Shown piece after piece: positions 18,543 to 27,725 of a stretch of 64,000 nucleotides of DNA; position 1 is the stretch's first letter; each line of letters starts with the position of its first letter. The stretch spans positions 60,589 to 124,588 of the forward strand of contig NZ_SZVO01000021.1 in NCBI RefSeq assembly GCF_005280585.1. Direction: 5' to 3'. The translations under genes were made by a program, and so were the position numbers. The notes under the pieces are model-generated. The model was given only the letters and a program-made list of their open reading frames with translations, had not been told where the DNA came from and ran no database searches. Source of the stretch: Dyadobacter frigoris. Its GTDB lineage: Bacteria > Bacteroidota > Bacteroidia > Cytophagales > Spirosomataceae.

Positions 18543-21500
18543 TTAAAAGCTGATTCGTAAGTTAACCCCATAGCGGCGTGTCGTTGGCACGCCATAAGAA
18601 TCCTCACCTGCATTGTTGGATGATCCTGTGCTTACCTCCGGATCATAATTCATATATTTTGGAAAATTTGGTGCTTTGTACCACAGGTTTCTTCCGCTAA
18701 CGGACAGAGATGCTGAACCAAAAGGTGTTTTACTTAGCAGGCGGGCCGGAAGCTGATAACCCAGCGAAACTTCACGAAGGCGAAATACAGTTGCATCAAA
18801 CACAGACCCCTCAGCAATCCCGCCAGGCCCATAGCCGCCTGAAAAGAAATAATCGATCACTGTAATAGCAGTGTTGTTGGGAATTTTATTCCCTTCCCCG
18901 TCCTTCAATGCAAGAAGCGTGTTTACATCGCCCAGTACACCGGGCGCAGTCAGCATCCGGTAACGATCTTCGGTATCTTTGCTGACCCCGCGCGCCATGG
19001 CTTCACCCACATTGCTTGAGTAGATTGCGCCGCCTTGTTTCCAATCAAAAAGAAAGCCGAATGTGAATTTTTTAAAGGAAAGAGAGTTGCTTATGCCAGC
19101 CATAAAATTAGGATTGGGATTTCCTATCGGACCACTTGTAGACGCAGAGATCGGTTTTGCCGTTTGCGGATTGACCAAAATGTTGCTCTCTTCATCCCGC
19201 GCATACCGTCCGCGGTAGATCTGTCCATAAGGCTGTCCGGGAATGTGTACGTTGTTGCCATACACAAGCTGTGCGTATCCACCTAAGTCGTCGACCATAT
19301 TGCGGTTTCTTGTAAAATTTGCATCCACTTCCCATTTAAAGCCGTTTTCTGTTTCAATAGGTGTGGCTCCCAGCGTAACTTCAATCCCTTTGTTGGAAGT
19401 CTGGCCCAAATTAATGATCCGGTCTGTGTAGCCTGTTGAAGGAGCAGATTTTACTGTAAATATTTGAGACGTGCTCTTTTTATGATAGTATGTAAGATCC
19501 ACAGAGAAACGCCCCTGGAAGAATTCCAGATTTGTACCTGTCTCAAATTCAGTGATAAATTCAGGTTTAAGATTCGCATTTGTCAGGATATCGGACATAG
19601 TCAGCGTACTTACATTGGTAACAGTTCCATTGGAAAAAGGCGAGCCCAACCCGTTAGCGTCGGCATTGGCTGTGTAAACATTTGCCGTCAGATAAGGCGT
19701 TGCCTCATTACCAACTTTGGTATATCCCAGTCTCACTTTACCTGAGGTCAGGATTTTATTTTGTATTTTAAACGCCTCGGTAAAGATGAAAGAACCGTTG
19801 GCTCCGCCATAAAAATAACTTCTGTTTTGGGCTGGCAGCGTAGAAGACACATCATTACGTGCCACGATATTTAAAGATGCAAATTTCTTGTAGTCCAGGG
19901 TGATGTCGGTAAAAAAGGCATAGTAACGCTGTTTGATTCTCGCTCTGTTGTTGGGCAGACTTCCCAGGGTGATCGTTGAAGTGTTGCTGATATCGTTGAT
20001 TCCCGGGGTAATGATATTATCACCGCTGAAAGCAGAGCGTTCGGTTTTTCTCTGGTTGATATTATTTCCAAGAATGGCACGTAGGGAAAAATCAGCTCCA
20101 AAGTCTTTGGTCACTGTGAACAAAAGTGTGTTATCAAGCTCCTGGCGATAAATATTGTCGGTATTGATCGTTCCGTTTGCATAAACAGAAGACCCTTTTC
20201 CCAGGACACTTATCCGGCGGTCGGTATACGCATTAAATCCACCGGTGTTCTGAATATTTAACCAGGGTGTCGGATCAAAACCGAGCACGAAATTTCCATA
20301 GTAACGATCAACGCTGGAAGTTGACGGGCTGTGCCTGACCGACCAGTAAGGATTGTCCAGACCGTCACGGTCATAGACATTTGCCCCTGTATTTGGGTTT
20401 TCAAACGGTAGGCCCGAAAGATCATAGCTGGTTGGCAGGTAATATAAATTACTCATGATATCGCCACTTCCTCCGATTGGCGGGCTTTTCTGGTTTGTCA
20501 TGACATAATTGATCGTACCCCGGGCATAAAACTTATTATCCAGCCGCACATTGCCGCCCACGTTAAAAGAAGTACGGGAAATTTCATTCCCGGGCACAAT
20601 CCCCTTATTGCTTGTGCGTCCCACCCCCAGCGTAAAGTTTCCTTTTTCGCTGCCGCTATTAATTGTCAGGCCGTTTTCAAAAACCGAGCCGGTTCTAAAA
20701 AAGTCCCGCTGACTTTTGCCTGCATACGAGCGGTACGGTACCTGAGCGGCCGTAACGCCATCAGCCATATAAAAGGAAGGAAAATCGGTCGAATTATAAC
20801 CAGGCCTTGCAAGCGGATGCGGAATGGTTTCCCTGCTGCTGTATGCCGATCCGTTCGAACCATATACCGCTGTACGGTAATCAAAGTTGGTTCCCTGACC
20901 ATAGGTCTGCTGGTAATCAGGAAGTCCGGCAATTTCTTCAAGTGAATAAGATGTGCTGTAGGTAATTTCTGTGCCTTTTTTCCCCTTTTTAGCCGAGGCT
21001 TTCGTGGTGATGATGATGGCCCCGTTTGCTGCGCGGGATCCGTAAAGTGCCGCTGCGGCAGCTCCTTTCAATACGGTCAGGCTCTGGATGTTATTAGGAT
21101 CTATGTCAAAAGCCCGACTGGCCGTAGACTGATTGCTTTGCGTTTGACGATCGCCCGAAGGCGCATACGTTGAGTTATCGAAAGGCACACCGTCCACGAC
21201 GTATAAAGGTTGGTTGTTATTTCCAAGAGAGGAATTCCCTCTGATGGTCACGTTGGTAGAACCACCTGCAATTCCCCCACCACCCTGGATATTGACACCC
21301 GCCATTTTACCGGTAAGCGCACGCATCGGATCCGGTTCATTTTTTTGTGCAAGATCCTCTGCCTTTAAGGTCGCAACCGAATAACCAAGTGTTCCGGCTT
21401 GCCGTTCAATACCGGCCGCCGTTACAACCACTTCGCTAAGTTGCCTGCTGTCTGAAAATAAGAGCACGTCAATGATGGCTCTCTCCTTCACGGCCGTTTC

Positions 21501-22076
21501 ATAGGTTGTAAAACCTAAAAAGGAGAATACCAAAACAGACTCCCCGTTTGGAACCATAAGAGTATAATTACCGTCCTGATCGGTCGACGTCCCGATCTGG
21601 GTGCCTTTAACAATAACATTTACCCCGGCAAGTGCGCTCGCATCATCCTGAGCAGTTACCTTTCCTTTTACACGAATATCAACCGTCTTTGCAGCATGCG
21701 TAACAGGCGCAGATTTCACTGGCTCTGTTTTTACAGGTTCTGAGATGACAAAGGTTTTCTGAAATTTTTCAACCGACAGATTCAAGGGTGCTAATACCTC
21801 CTTCAAATAAGTTTCAATATTTTCATTTTTAACTAACGCCCTCGATATACGTTTCCCGATAAGTTGTCCTTTTTGATATGCAAAAGTTACATCGTATTTT
21901 TTTTCAATTTCCTGCAGGGCATCTGTTAATGCGATTGATTGTTTTTTAGAGGCTGGTATTTGTTTATTATCATTCCCACGTGCCCAGATGGCCCCCTGTG
22001 CATTTACCTGGCTAATTATGCCTGGCAAAAGAAGGATCAGCCACAGAAATTTCTTCCTGAATAACATTGATCTCAT
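18543..22076 (-). CDS. SusC/RagA-family TonB-linked outer membrane protein with STN domain
   Basis: A complete 1177-residue channel protein. Domains in order: signal peptide (residues 1-26), STN domain (about 45-112, containing VTFAYQKGQLIGKRISRAL) used to signal to FecR, a carboxypeptidase-like beta-sandwich (about 128-215, VKGKVTAQDDASALAGVNVIVKG), a TonB plug (about 225-365, with VYLVDGVPFDN-like and LKGAAAAALYGSRAANG segments) and a 22-strand-type barrel to the C-terminal Phe. The STN domain matches the upstream sigma/FecR pair, so substrate binding probably switches on transcription of the operon. FecR ends 41 bases before the start. Peptides are the suspected cargo because two M14 peptidases lie downstream. 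Confidence 0.95.
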   Translation of the reverse strand: MRSMLFRKKFLWLILLLPGIISQVNAQGAIWARGNDNKQIPASKKQSIALTDALQEIEKKYDVTFAYQKGQLIGKRISRALVKNENIETYLKEVLAPLNLSVEKFQKTFVISEPVKTEPVKSAPVTHAAKTVDIRVKGKVTAQDDASALAGVNVIVKGTQIGTSTDQDGNYTLMVPNGESVLVFSFLGFTTYETAVKERAIIDVLLFSDSRQLSEVVVTAAGIERQAGTLGYSVATLKAEDLAQKNEPDPMRALTGKMAGVNIQGGGGIAGGSTNVTIRGNSSLGNNNQPLYVVDGVPFDNSTYAPSGDRQTQSNQSTASRAFDIDPNNIQSLTVLKGAAAAALYGSRAANGAIIITTKASAKKGKKGTEITYSTSYSLEEIAGLPDYQQTYGQGTNFDYRTAVYGSNGSAYSSRETIPHPLARPGYNSTDFPSFYMADGVTAAQVPYRSYAGKSQRDFFRTGSVFENGLTINSGSEKGNFTLGVGRTSNKGIVPGNEISRTSFNVGGNVRLDNKFYARGTINYVMTNQKSPPIGGSGDIMSNLYYLPTSYDLSGLPFENPNTGANVYDRDGLDNPYWSVRHSPSTSSVDRYYGNFVLGFDPTPWLNIQNTGGFNAYTDRRISVLGKGSSVYANGTINTDNIYRQELDNTLLFTVTKDFGADFSLRAILGNNINQRKTERSAFSGDNIITPGINDISNTSTITLGSLPNNRARIKQRYYAFFTDITLDYKKFASLNIVARNDVSSTLPAQNRSYFYGGANGSFIFTEAFKIQNKILTSGKVRLGYTKVGNEATPYLTANVYTANADANGLGSPFSNGTVTNVSTLTMSDILTNANLKPEFITEFETGTNLEFFQGRFSVDLTYYHKKSTSQIFTVKSAPSTGYTDRIINLGQTSNKGIEVTLGATPIETENGFKWEVDANFTRNRNMVDDLGGYAQLVYGNNVHIPGQPYGQIYRGRYARDEESNILVNPQTAKPISASTSGPIGNPNPNFMAGISNSLSFKKFTFGFLFDWKQGGAIYSSNVGEAMARGVSKDTEDRYRMLTAPGVLGDVNTLLALKDGEGNKIPNNTAITVIDYFFSGGYGPGGIAEGSVFDATVFRLREVSLGYQLPARLLSKTPFGSASLSVSGRNLWYKAPNFPKYMNYDPEVSTGSSNNAGEDSYGVPTTRRYGVNLRISF

Positions 22077-22117
22077 AAGTCTGAAAATTAATTGTAGGTA
22101 AGTAGTTAGGTTAGATA

Positions 22118-23065
22118 CTAATCTGCATGTCGTTCAACCTTTTCGGAATTCTCAATGATAATCTGATCTTTATGCTGTGCAATCTTTATATTCAGCGTCC
22201 TGGATAGAATTTTAAGCACCATACCGATACTGTTCCGGGAAATTTTCCCGGTAAAACGCAAATCTTTTAATGACTCATTTTCGATAATCACTTGCTTGTG
22301 GTAATACTCCTGCAGCGCCAGGCTTATCTCTGAGAGTGTTGCGTCATCAAAGTAAAACATGTCATTTTTCCAGGCCAGCCAGCGTTCCCCGCTGGCTGGC
22401 ATTACACGAAGCTCACCAACCCTTTTGCTGTACTGTGCCAGCTGGCCAGGATCCAAAAATGCCTCTTTATCATCCTTTTTGATTTTTACCCTACCATTAT
22501 GAAGATATACATAGGTATCTCCATGTCTGCTGGAAACATTAAACTCAGTTCCTAAGACATTGATATTTAAATCATCCTGCGTGTGCACAATAAAGGAAGG
22601 GTAATCCTTGTTCTTTTTGATTTCGAAATAAGCTTCTCCGAGCAGTAACTTTACATTCCGGACCCCATCACTCCATTTTTCAGGATAAGAAACAGTGCTG
22701 TTACGATTCAAAGTTACCAGTGACCCATCCGGCAATACAATTTGCCTTTCATCAAAAGCATCGGTTTTCACCAGGACATCATGTATTTCATAAGCGTTCA
22801 TTAAAAACCAGGCTGCCAAAAAACTTACCAGCACAACAGACACACCGGCTGCAATATGCCAATGCCAGACTTTGCGTACCACAGGCTGAAATACTTCATC
22901 CGGGTGAAGTATTTCAGCTCTGATCATCTCTTCCCAATAATGGTTCAGCGCTTCGTCAAGTGCTCCCGTTTTCTGAAGATGAATAAATACTTCCAGTTCC
23001 TCAGCTGTGGCCTGATTTGTATAATACCTTTCAACAAGCCGGCTAAGTAACTTTGGATCTGTCAT
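22118..23065 (-). CDS. FecR-family anti-sigma factor
   Basis: A 315-residue single-pass inner membrane regulator. Residues 1-65 form the cytoplasmic sigma-binding part, a transmembrane helix spans about 69-91 (VSVVLVSFLAAWFLMNAY), and the periplasmic FecR domain follows with the typical LPDGSLVTLNRNSTVSYP near residues 110-128 and the block GEAYFEIKKN...PSFIVHTQ...VLGTEFNVSSR. The C-terminal part resembles the DUF4974/STN-contact region (ISLALQEYYHKQVIIEN). It should hold the ECF sigma factor encoded upstream until the SusC STN domain signals. The neighbour order sigma-FecR-SusC is the standard Bacteroidota trans-envelope switch. Confidence 0.95.
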   Translation of the reverse strand: MTDPKLLSRLVERYYTNQATAEELEVFIHLQKTGALDEALNHYWEEMIRAEILHPDEVFQPVVRKVWHWHIAAGVSVVLVSFLAAWFLMNAYEIHDVLVKTDAFDERQIVLPDGSLVTLNRNSTVSYPEKWSDGVRNVKLLLGEAYFEIKKNKDYPSFIVHTQDDLNINVLGTEFNVSSRHGDTYVYLHNGRVKIKKDDKEAFLDPGQLAQYSKRVGELRVMPASGERWLAWKNDMFYFDDATLSEISLALQEYYHKQVIIENESLKDLRFTGKISRNSIGMVLKILSRTLNIKIAQHKDQIIIENSEKVERHAD

Positions 23066-23242
23066 AATGTTGTAGTCTTAACTGTAAGACAATCAGCGGG
23101 TGCAGAAAGGACCCCCCATTAGATAGAAAAATCAAATATTTATACAATAGTCACATTATTCGGTTGATTAATACAACAAATGAAGAATTATATTTTATAT
23201 TTTAACAAAAATAAGAAATTAAATAAACCACAGAAACGACTC

Positions 23243-23839
23243 TTAGTCGCTTGTAAAAAAGGCGAAAGCAGAAAGCATATTCACCGCTATCCCCAGGTCC
23301 TTTTCTACGGCCGCCTTAAATACTTTCATGGTCTTTACCATGTGTTTTTTGATAATGTTGCGTGAGACGCCTACCATTTGGGCAGCTTCATCGTAGGACA
23401 TGCCTTGAAAACGGCACAAGCTAAATATTTTACGACTTTGGGGGGTTAAGCTGGTAAGGACAGAATCAATAAACTCCTGGTATTCATCGGACTCCACTTT
23501 TTCTTCGAGCTCGTTATTGACATCATTGTAATCACGCACAAAAGTCGAGAGCCGTTTTTGTTCATGAAGAATTTTTTTCAGAACATTCAACGTGTGATTC
23601 TTGCCTACACTGAGAAGGTAATACTTGAAAGAGATTATGTCTTCAAGCCTGGATCTATCCTCCCAGATTTTAATGAAAATTTCCTGGCAAGTGTCATTTG
23701 TCAGATCCGCAGACTTCAGCGTGTTAAATACCAAGCGGTAAAGCACTGGTTTGTAGCGGTCATAGACTTGTGAAAAGGCCTTGGGGTCTCCTTGCGAAAT
23801 TAGCCTTATAAGCGATTTTTCCTCAATAAAAGAGCTCAT
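23243..23839 (-). CDS. ECF-type RNA polymerase sigma-70 factor
   Basis: A 198-residue extracytoplasmic-function sigma factor of the Bacteroidetes subfamily. Region 2 is visible at residues 22-62 (YDRYKPVLYRL ... DTCQEIFIKIWEDR) for -10 recognition and core binding. Region 4 lies at about 130-175 (LTPQSRKIFSLCRFQGMSYDEAAQMVGVSRNIIKKHM) with the helix-turn-helix for -35 binding. It stands at the head of the FecR-SusC-SusD-peptidase genes and should activate them when released. A 177-base gap separates it from FecR, so the downstream genes may have their own promoter. The start ATG is supported by region 1/2 spacing. Confidence 0.95.
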   Translation of the reverse strand: MSSFIEEKSLIRLISQGDPKAFSQVYDRYKPVLYRLVFNTLKSADLTNDTCQEIFIKIWEDRSRLEDIISFKYYLLSVGKNHTLNVLKKILHEQKRLSTFVRDYNDVNNELEEKVESDEYQEFIDSVLTSLTPQSRKIFSLCRFQGMSYDEAAQMVGVSRNIIKKHMVKTMKVFKAAVEKDLGIAVNMLSAFAFFTSD

Positions 23840-24357
23840 GAATTTAATAGATGTAAAATATTACCATTGCGTATTAATTTTGAAGAAAGGCGCAGCTAAT
23901 AAAATGGAGCCCCGGAGGATGATTTACAAATAAAATTTGCTTTCTATTACTTAAAGCAAAATTACATTCCATGTTACTATTCTATCTATAACAATTATAT
24001 CCTCTTTTTTGATTTTTGACAACTATTATGCGAAAGTTATCATTTATTATTGAATTATCACCTTTTACTCGGCCTTGAAACGAATTAATAGGCTATTAGT
24101 CAATCAATTGACAAAACGCATATCAGCAGTACTGAGCCCCTCCTGAACCGGTTCACGTTCCAATCGCCAAGTATTTTGAGTCATTTGCCAATTTGCTGAA
24201 AAAATTACCATTGCCCTGGATTTTGCCCCCTAACCCCTGTAGTATATTCAGCGTGTTTTCGGCTAAGGTTTGACTGCTACTCTGAGCAAAAGGGATATTT
24301 CGCTCAACAAAGTTAGTATTGTTTGGAACCAGGTCGTTATTACTTTAATTTTACCGG
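23840..24357. other. Divergent intergenic region between ECF sigma gene and AraC gene
   Basis: AT-rich stretch of 518 bases with no reading frame I trust. On the minus strand it holds TAATTTTG at 23957-23964, a fit to the Bacteroidota -7 box TAnnTTTG, about 118 bases before the sigma factor ATG; the -33 element is poor. Nothing else was recognised. Confidence 0.4.
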
Positions 24358-25284
24358 ATGCACAAAAAGGAAGCCACATCTGAAAGTCTGTATGATCTGT
24401 ATAAGATCATGGAGCTCCCGTTAGGGTCAGTTGATCCTAAATCCGGGTTTACCGTGCATTCTTTAAAGGAAATTTTTACGACACTACCCTTTAAGTCCGT
24501 TGCTTACCGGCCCGATTATTTCAGTTTTACTTTTGTGAAAAATGCCCGGGGCAAATACATAATCGATGAAATGGAATTTCTGACAGAACCAGGAACCATT
24601 TACTTTACCAACCCGGGAAACTTCCGGCAGTTTGAGTGGTACAACATTGAAGATGCCTACCTGATTACGTTCAAGGAATCTTATTTGAAAGAACATGTGC
24701 ATCACGATGTGTATAAAGATTTTTCTTTTTTGCTCACAGAGACAGTGCGGCCAAGAATTCTGCAGCCTTCTGAATTTGATGAAATAGAGCAGTTATACCA
24801 TCAGATCCACAAGGAGCAGCTGGGGCAGTCCCCTTATAAAAACAAGATCATTGGCAGCTTATTTGTCGCGATGCTGCTGAAAATTAAAGAATATTTCTGG
24901 CAGGATTATAACCCGATCTACGAAGGGAACCGCGGCTCACTGATCGTTAAGGTATTCAAGCAAAATCTTGAAAACAGTTTTCGGGACCTTTTGAATGGCA
25001 AGACCGATAAGATACCCCGCGTTCAGGAGTTTGCCGTCTTGCAGCATTTGCATCCAAATTATCTGAGTACGGTCATCAAGACCAAAACGGGTAAAGCCAT
25101 CAGCAGCTGGATTGCTGACAAAACGATGGCTGAGGCCAAATCGCTATTGCAGAATTCAACCACCTCCATCAAGGAAATAACTTATCTGCTGGGCTTTACC
25201 GAGGCCACGCATTTCAGCAATTACTTCAAAAAACACGCGGATCTTTCTCCCGCCGCCTACCGTAAACAGCATCAAAATAACTGA
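24358..25284 (+). CDS. AraC-family transcriptional regulator
   Basis: A 308-residue DNA-binding regulator. The N-terminal 180 residues form a cupin-like effector domain (for example YIIDEMEFLTEPGTIYFTNPG) and the C-terminal 100 residues hold the two helix-turn-helix units of the AraC/XylS type: FAVLQHLHPNYLSTVIKTKTGKAISSWI near 222-250 and the family signature IKEITYLLGFTEATHFSNYFKKHADLSPAAYRK near 270-302. It precedes two short-chain dehydrogenase genes on the same strand by 92 bases and probably controls them, an arrangement seen often in Bacteroidota. The effector is unknown. Confidence 0.92.
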   Translation: MHKKEATSESLYDLYKIMELPLGSVDPKSGFTVHSLKEIFTTLPFKSVAYRPDYFSFTFVKNARGKYIIDEMEFLTEPGTIYFTNPGNFRQFEWYNIEDAYLITFKESYLKEHVHHDVYKDFSFLLTETVRPRILQPSEFDEIEQLYHQIHKEQLGQSPYKNKIIGSLFVAMLLKIKEYFWQDYNPIYEGNRGSLIVKVFKQNLENSFRDLLNGKTDKIPRVQEFAVLQHLHPNYLSTVIKTKTGKAISSWIADKTMAEAKSLLQNSTTSIKEITYLLGFTEATHFSNYFKKHADLSPAAYRKQHQNN

Positions 25285-25376
25285 TCTGAGATATTTGTAA
25301 GTATTGCTTTAATATCCGTCCTTTTTCCCACTGCTCATGCATGACCTTTGTTTTATCAATTTAAAACAAAGAAAAC

Positions 25377-26117
25377 ATGATCAAGCTAACAGAAAAAGTA
25401 ATATTGGTAACAGGAGCTTCAAGAGGTATTGGGGCGGCAATCGCACATCAATTAGCCGAGGCCGGAGCCAGGGTTATCGTCAACTATGCAGGCGGAAAAG
25501 AAGTAGCCGGGCAAACCGTAAATGACATCATAGCCAAAGGCGGTGATGCCATTGCAATTCAGGCAGATGTAAGTAACCCCGGGCAGGTGAAAGCAATGTT
25601 TGATGCGGCCATTGCGCATTATGGCCGGATTGATGTGCTGGTCAATAATGCAGGTATCATGATCACCAAACTTCTCAAAGACACCACTGACGAAGACTTC
25701 ACCCGTCAGTTCGAGATCAATGTGCGCGGAACGTTTAATACGATGCGTGAGGCCGCAACCCGCTTGGCTGACAAAGGCAGTATCATCAATTTTTCAACCT
25801 CTGTTAACCGGATCATGCTGCCCACTTACAGTACATATGTAGCGACCAAGGCGGCGGTTGAGCAACTTACCCGTGTATTTTCCAAGGAAGTTGGCAGCAG
25901 GGGAATCAATGTCAACTCCGTATCCCCGGGCCCTACTAATACCGAACTGTTCACCAAGGGAAAACCCCAGGAAGTTATCGATCGCCTGGCATCACTTTCC
26001 GCTTTTAACCGCATTGGTGAGCCGGAAGATATCGCACAAATCGTATTGTTTTTAGCCAGTGACCAGGCCAAATGGATCACAGCACAAAACATAGGTGCTA
26101 ATGGAGGCATGGCTTAA
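25377..26117 (+). CDS. Short-chain dehydrogenase/reductase (SDR), first of tandem pair
   Basis: A 246-residue classical SDR, close to 3-ketoacyl-ACP reductase-like enzymes. Seen: cofactor loop TGASRGIG at residues 12-19, Asp in the ADVS segment near 63, NNAG at about 90-93, a catalytic Ser in INFSTSVNR near 139 and the YVATK (YxxxK) pair near 152-156, then NSVSPGPTNTEL after it. All catalytic residues are present. The C-terminus NIGANGGMA is typical. Its physiological substrate is not evident; similar stand-alone SDRs next to AraC regulators reduce small carbonyls or quinones. The next SDR starts 64 bases later. Confidence 0.9.
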   Translation: MIKLTEKVILVTGASRGIGAAIAHQLAEAGARVIVNYAGGKEVAGQTVNDIIAKGGDAIAIQADVSNPGQVKAMFDAAIAHYGRIDVLVNNAGIMITKLLKDTTDEDFTRQFEINVRGTFNTMREAATRLADKGSIINFSTSVNRIMLPTYSTYVATKAAVEQLTRVFSKEVGSRGINVNSVSPGPTNTELFTKGKPQEVIDRLASLSAFNRIGEPEDIAQIVLFLASDQAKWITAQNIGANGGMA

Positions 26118-26181
26118 ACGGTCGCTTTCCACTTCAAATTCCTTTCAAAGTCATTTTTTAATATCAAAAATTATCAGGTAC

Positions 26182-26934
26182 ATGAACAGTTTAGAAAACA
26201 AAGTCGCCCTTGTTACAGGATCAGCCAGAGGATTAGGGAAAGCCATTGCAGAGCGTTATGCGGCCTTAGGCGCTAATATCGTCATCAATTACTCCCGGGA
26301 TAAAGCGTCAGCCGATGAGGTAGTGAGCAATATCAAAGCAATGGGTGTGAAGGTGATCGCCGTACAGGCCGATGTGAGCAAAGTCACCGATCTTGAACGT
26401 CTGTTCACAGAAGCTAAAAATGCGTTCGGAAAAATAGACATTGTCGTAGCCAACGCGGGTATTGAACTGGTTGAAACATCAGTTGTAGATTTTACGGAAG
26501 AACAGTTTGACCGGGTATTTTCCATCAATACCAAAGGTGCTTATTTCACCATGCAGCAGGCAGCCAGAAATGTTGAAGATAACGGACGCATTATCTATAT
26601 CGCTTCCAGTACTACTTCTTACCCCGTACCCGGAATGGCTGTTTACGGCGGCAGTAAAACGACACCCAGGTATATGGTAGATATCCTGTCCAAAGAGATC
26701 GGGCACAGAGGGGTTACCGTTAATACGATCATCCCCTTTGCCGTAGACCATTCCGGCATCTTCGCCCAACCAGACAGCTACCCTGAACTGCGTAAACAAC
26801 TACTGGACAGTTGCCCTATGGGAAGGCTTGCAGAGGTAGAGGACGTAGCCAATGCAGCAGAGTTTTTTGCCAGTGAGCTTTCTTCTTTTGTCAATGGACA
26901 GCACTTGCTCGTAAATGGTGGGGCAACTAATTAA
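26182..26934 (+). CDS. Short-chain dehydrogenase/reductase (SDR), second of tandem pair
   Basis: A 250-residue SDR that follows the first in the same direction. The start is set at the ATG at 26182, which begins directly with NSLENKVALVTGS; the frame is open further upstream to 26095 but that would overlap the first SDR and add a non-homologous leader. Motifs: TGSARGLG (cofactor), VANAG in place of NNAG, Ser in IYIASSTTS, and YGGSK (YxxxK). The region after the active site (NTIIPFAVDHSGIF) and the VNGGATN end are standard. Sequence similarity to the first copy is moderate, so the pair probably has different substrates rather than being a recent duplication. Confidence 0.9.
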   Translation: MNSLENKVALVTGSARGLGKAIAERYAALGANIVINYSRDKASADEVVSNIKAMGVKVIAVQADVSKVTDLERLFTEAKNAFGKIDIVVANAGIELVETSVVDFTEEQFDRVFSINTKGAYFTMQQAARNVEDNGRIIYIASSTTSYPVPGMAVYGGSKTTPRYMVDILSKEIGHRGVTVNTIIPFAVDHSGIFAQPDSYPELRKQLLDSCPMGRLAEVEDVANAAEFFASELSSFVNGQHLLVNGGATN

Positions 26935-27026
26935 TTCATAACGATAATCCCATGGCTATTGAGCGCTCAGCAGCTATGGGAAATAAGCTTCCGGGCATGA
27001 AAACAAGAGTCATTACCAGCATACAA

Positions 27027-27389
27027 TTACTGCTCATTGGATTTATTGGTCGTGGTGCCATCGCCTAAAAGCCTTTGCGCATTATTTCCCCAGGACCATA
27101 ATATGCCATCGGCCTTAATACCGAATGAGGTTCCTGCAATTGAGTATACAGATTCCCAGCTTTTATCACTTCCGATTTGAACAGGGAGTGTTTTGGCGGT
27201 CGTGGTTCCATCTCCCAATTGCCCGTATTGATTCAAACCCCAGGTCCAGAGAGAACCATCTGTTGCAATCGCCAATGTGCTCATATTGCTTAGTTCTGCG
27301 TCTTTTGCCGTTGCCACTTTCTTCCAGCACTGGGCGTATGTTGATATGTTAAAAAGCAATATTGAAATTACAAATAATGTTTTTTTCAT
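27027..27389 (-). CDS. Truncated secreted RCC1-repeat protein
   Basis: A 120-residue product with a signal peptide (residues 1-19, ending TYAQ) and about two RCC1 beta-propeller blades: DGSLWTWGLNQYGQLGDGTTTAKTLPVQIG and a second starting DGILWSWGNNAQRLLGDGTTTNK. RCC1 propellers need about seven blades, and secreted Bacteroidota members are several hundred residues long. Here the frame stops in the second repeat (NKSNEQ, stop), right beside the SDR gene end, so the rest seems lost. It is probably a non-functional 5' fragment, though a short expressed protein cannot be excluded. Confidence 0.6.
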   Translation of the reverse strand: MKKTLFVISILLFNISTYAQCWKKVATAKDAELSNMSTLAIATDGSLWTWGLNQYGQLGDGTTTAKTLPVQIGSDKSWESVYSIAGTSFGIKADGILWSWGNNAQRLLGDGTTTNKSNEQ

Positions 27390-27642
27390 AGATGCCGTGG
27401 TTTAAAATACATAAAATTGTTTTCAGTGATGATCGTAAATCTGACTTACAGTCATGTGCAAGTCCTCCGCGTAAAACACGATTATTGAATTTTTCCCGAA
27501 ATCTATGTCTCCTTTTTTTAGAAAATAGTAACATGAGGAATTATTTATTATCAATCTCTTTTTTCCTCTTTTAAGTCAAAGGTGACCGGGAGTATCATTA
27601 CTAATGGCTGCTTTCCTAGTTTGACTACCTTTAAAATCAAAA
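27390..27642. other. Intergenic region upstream of the RCC1 fragment
   Basis: AT-rich sequence with no supportable gene. Part of it must hold the RCC1 fragment's promoter if that is expressed; I could not pick a convincing TAnnTTTG box. Confidence 0.35.
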
Positions 27643-27671
27643 GTGCCGTTGAAAGCAAGGTTCAACGGCAC
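27643..27671 (-). terminator. Hairpin terminator after the TetR pseudogene
   Basis: A perfect 11-base inverted repeat (GTGCCGTTGAA / TTCAACGGCAC) with a 7-base loop. On the minus strand it is followed by TTTTGATTTTA. It lies about 55 bases beyond the end of the TetR frame, so it was probably that gene's terminator. Confidence 0.75.
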
Positions 27672-27725
27672 ACTGTTTATAATTTCGATAGTTAAAAAAC
27701 TCAATTACAAAAGGTTAAAAAATAT

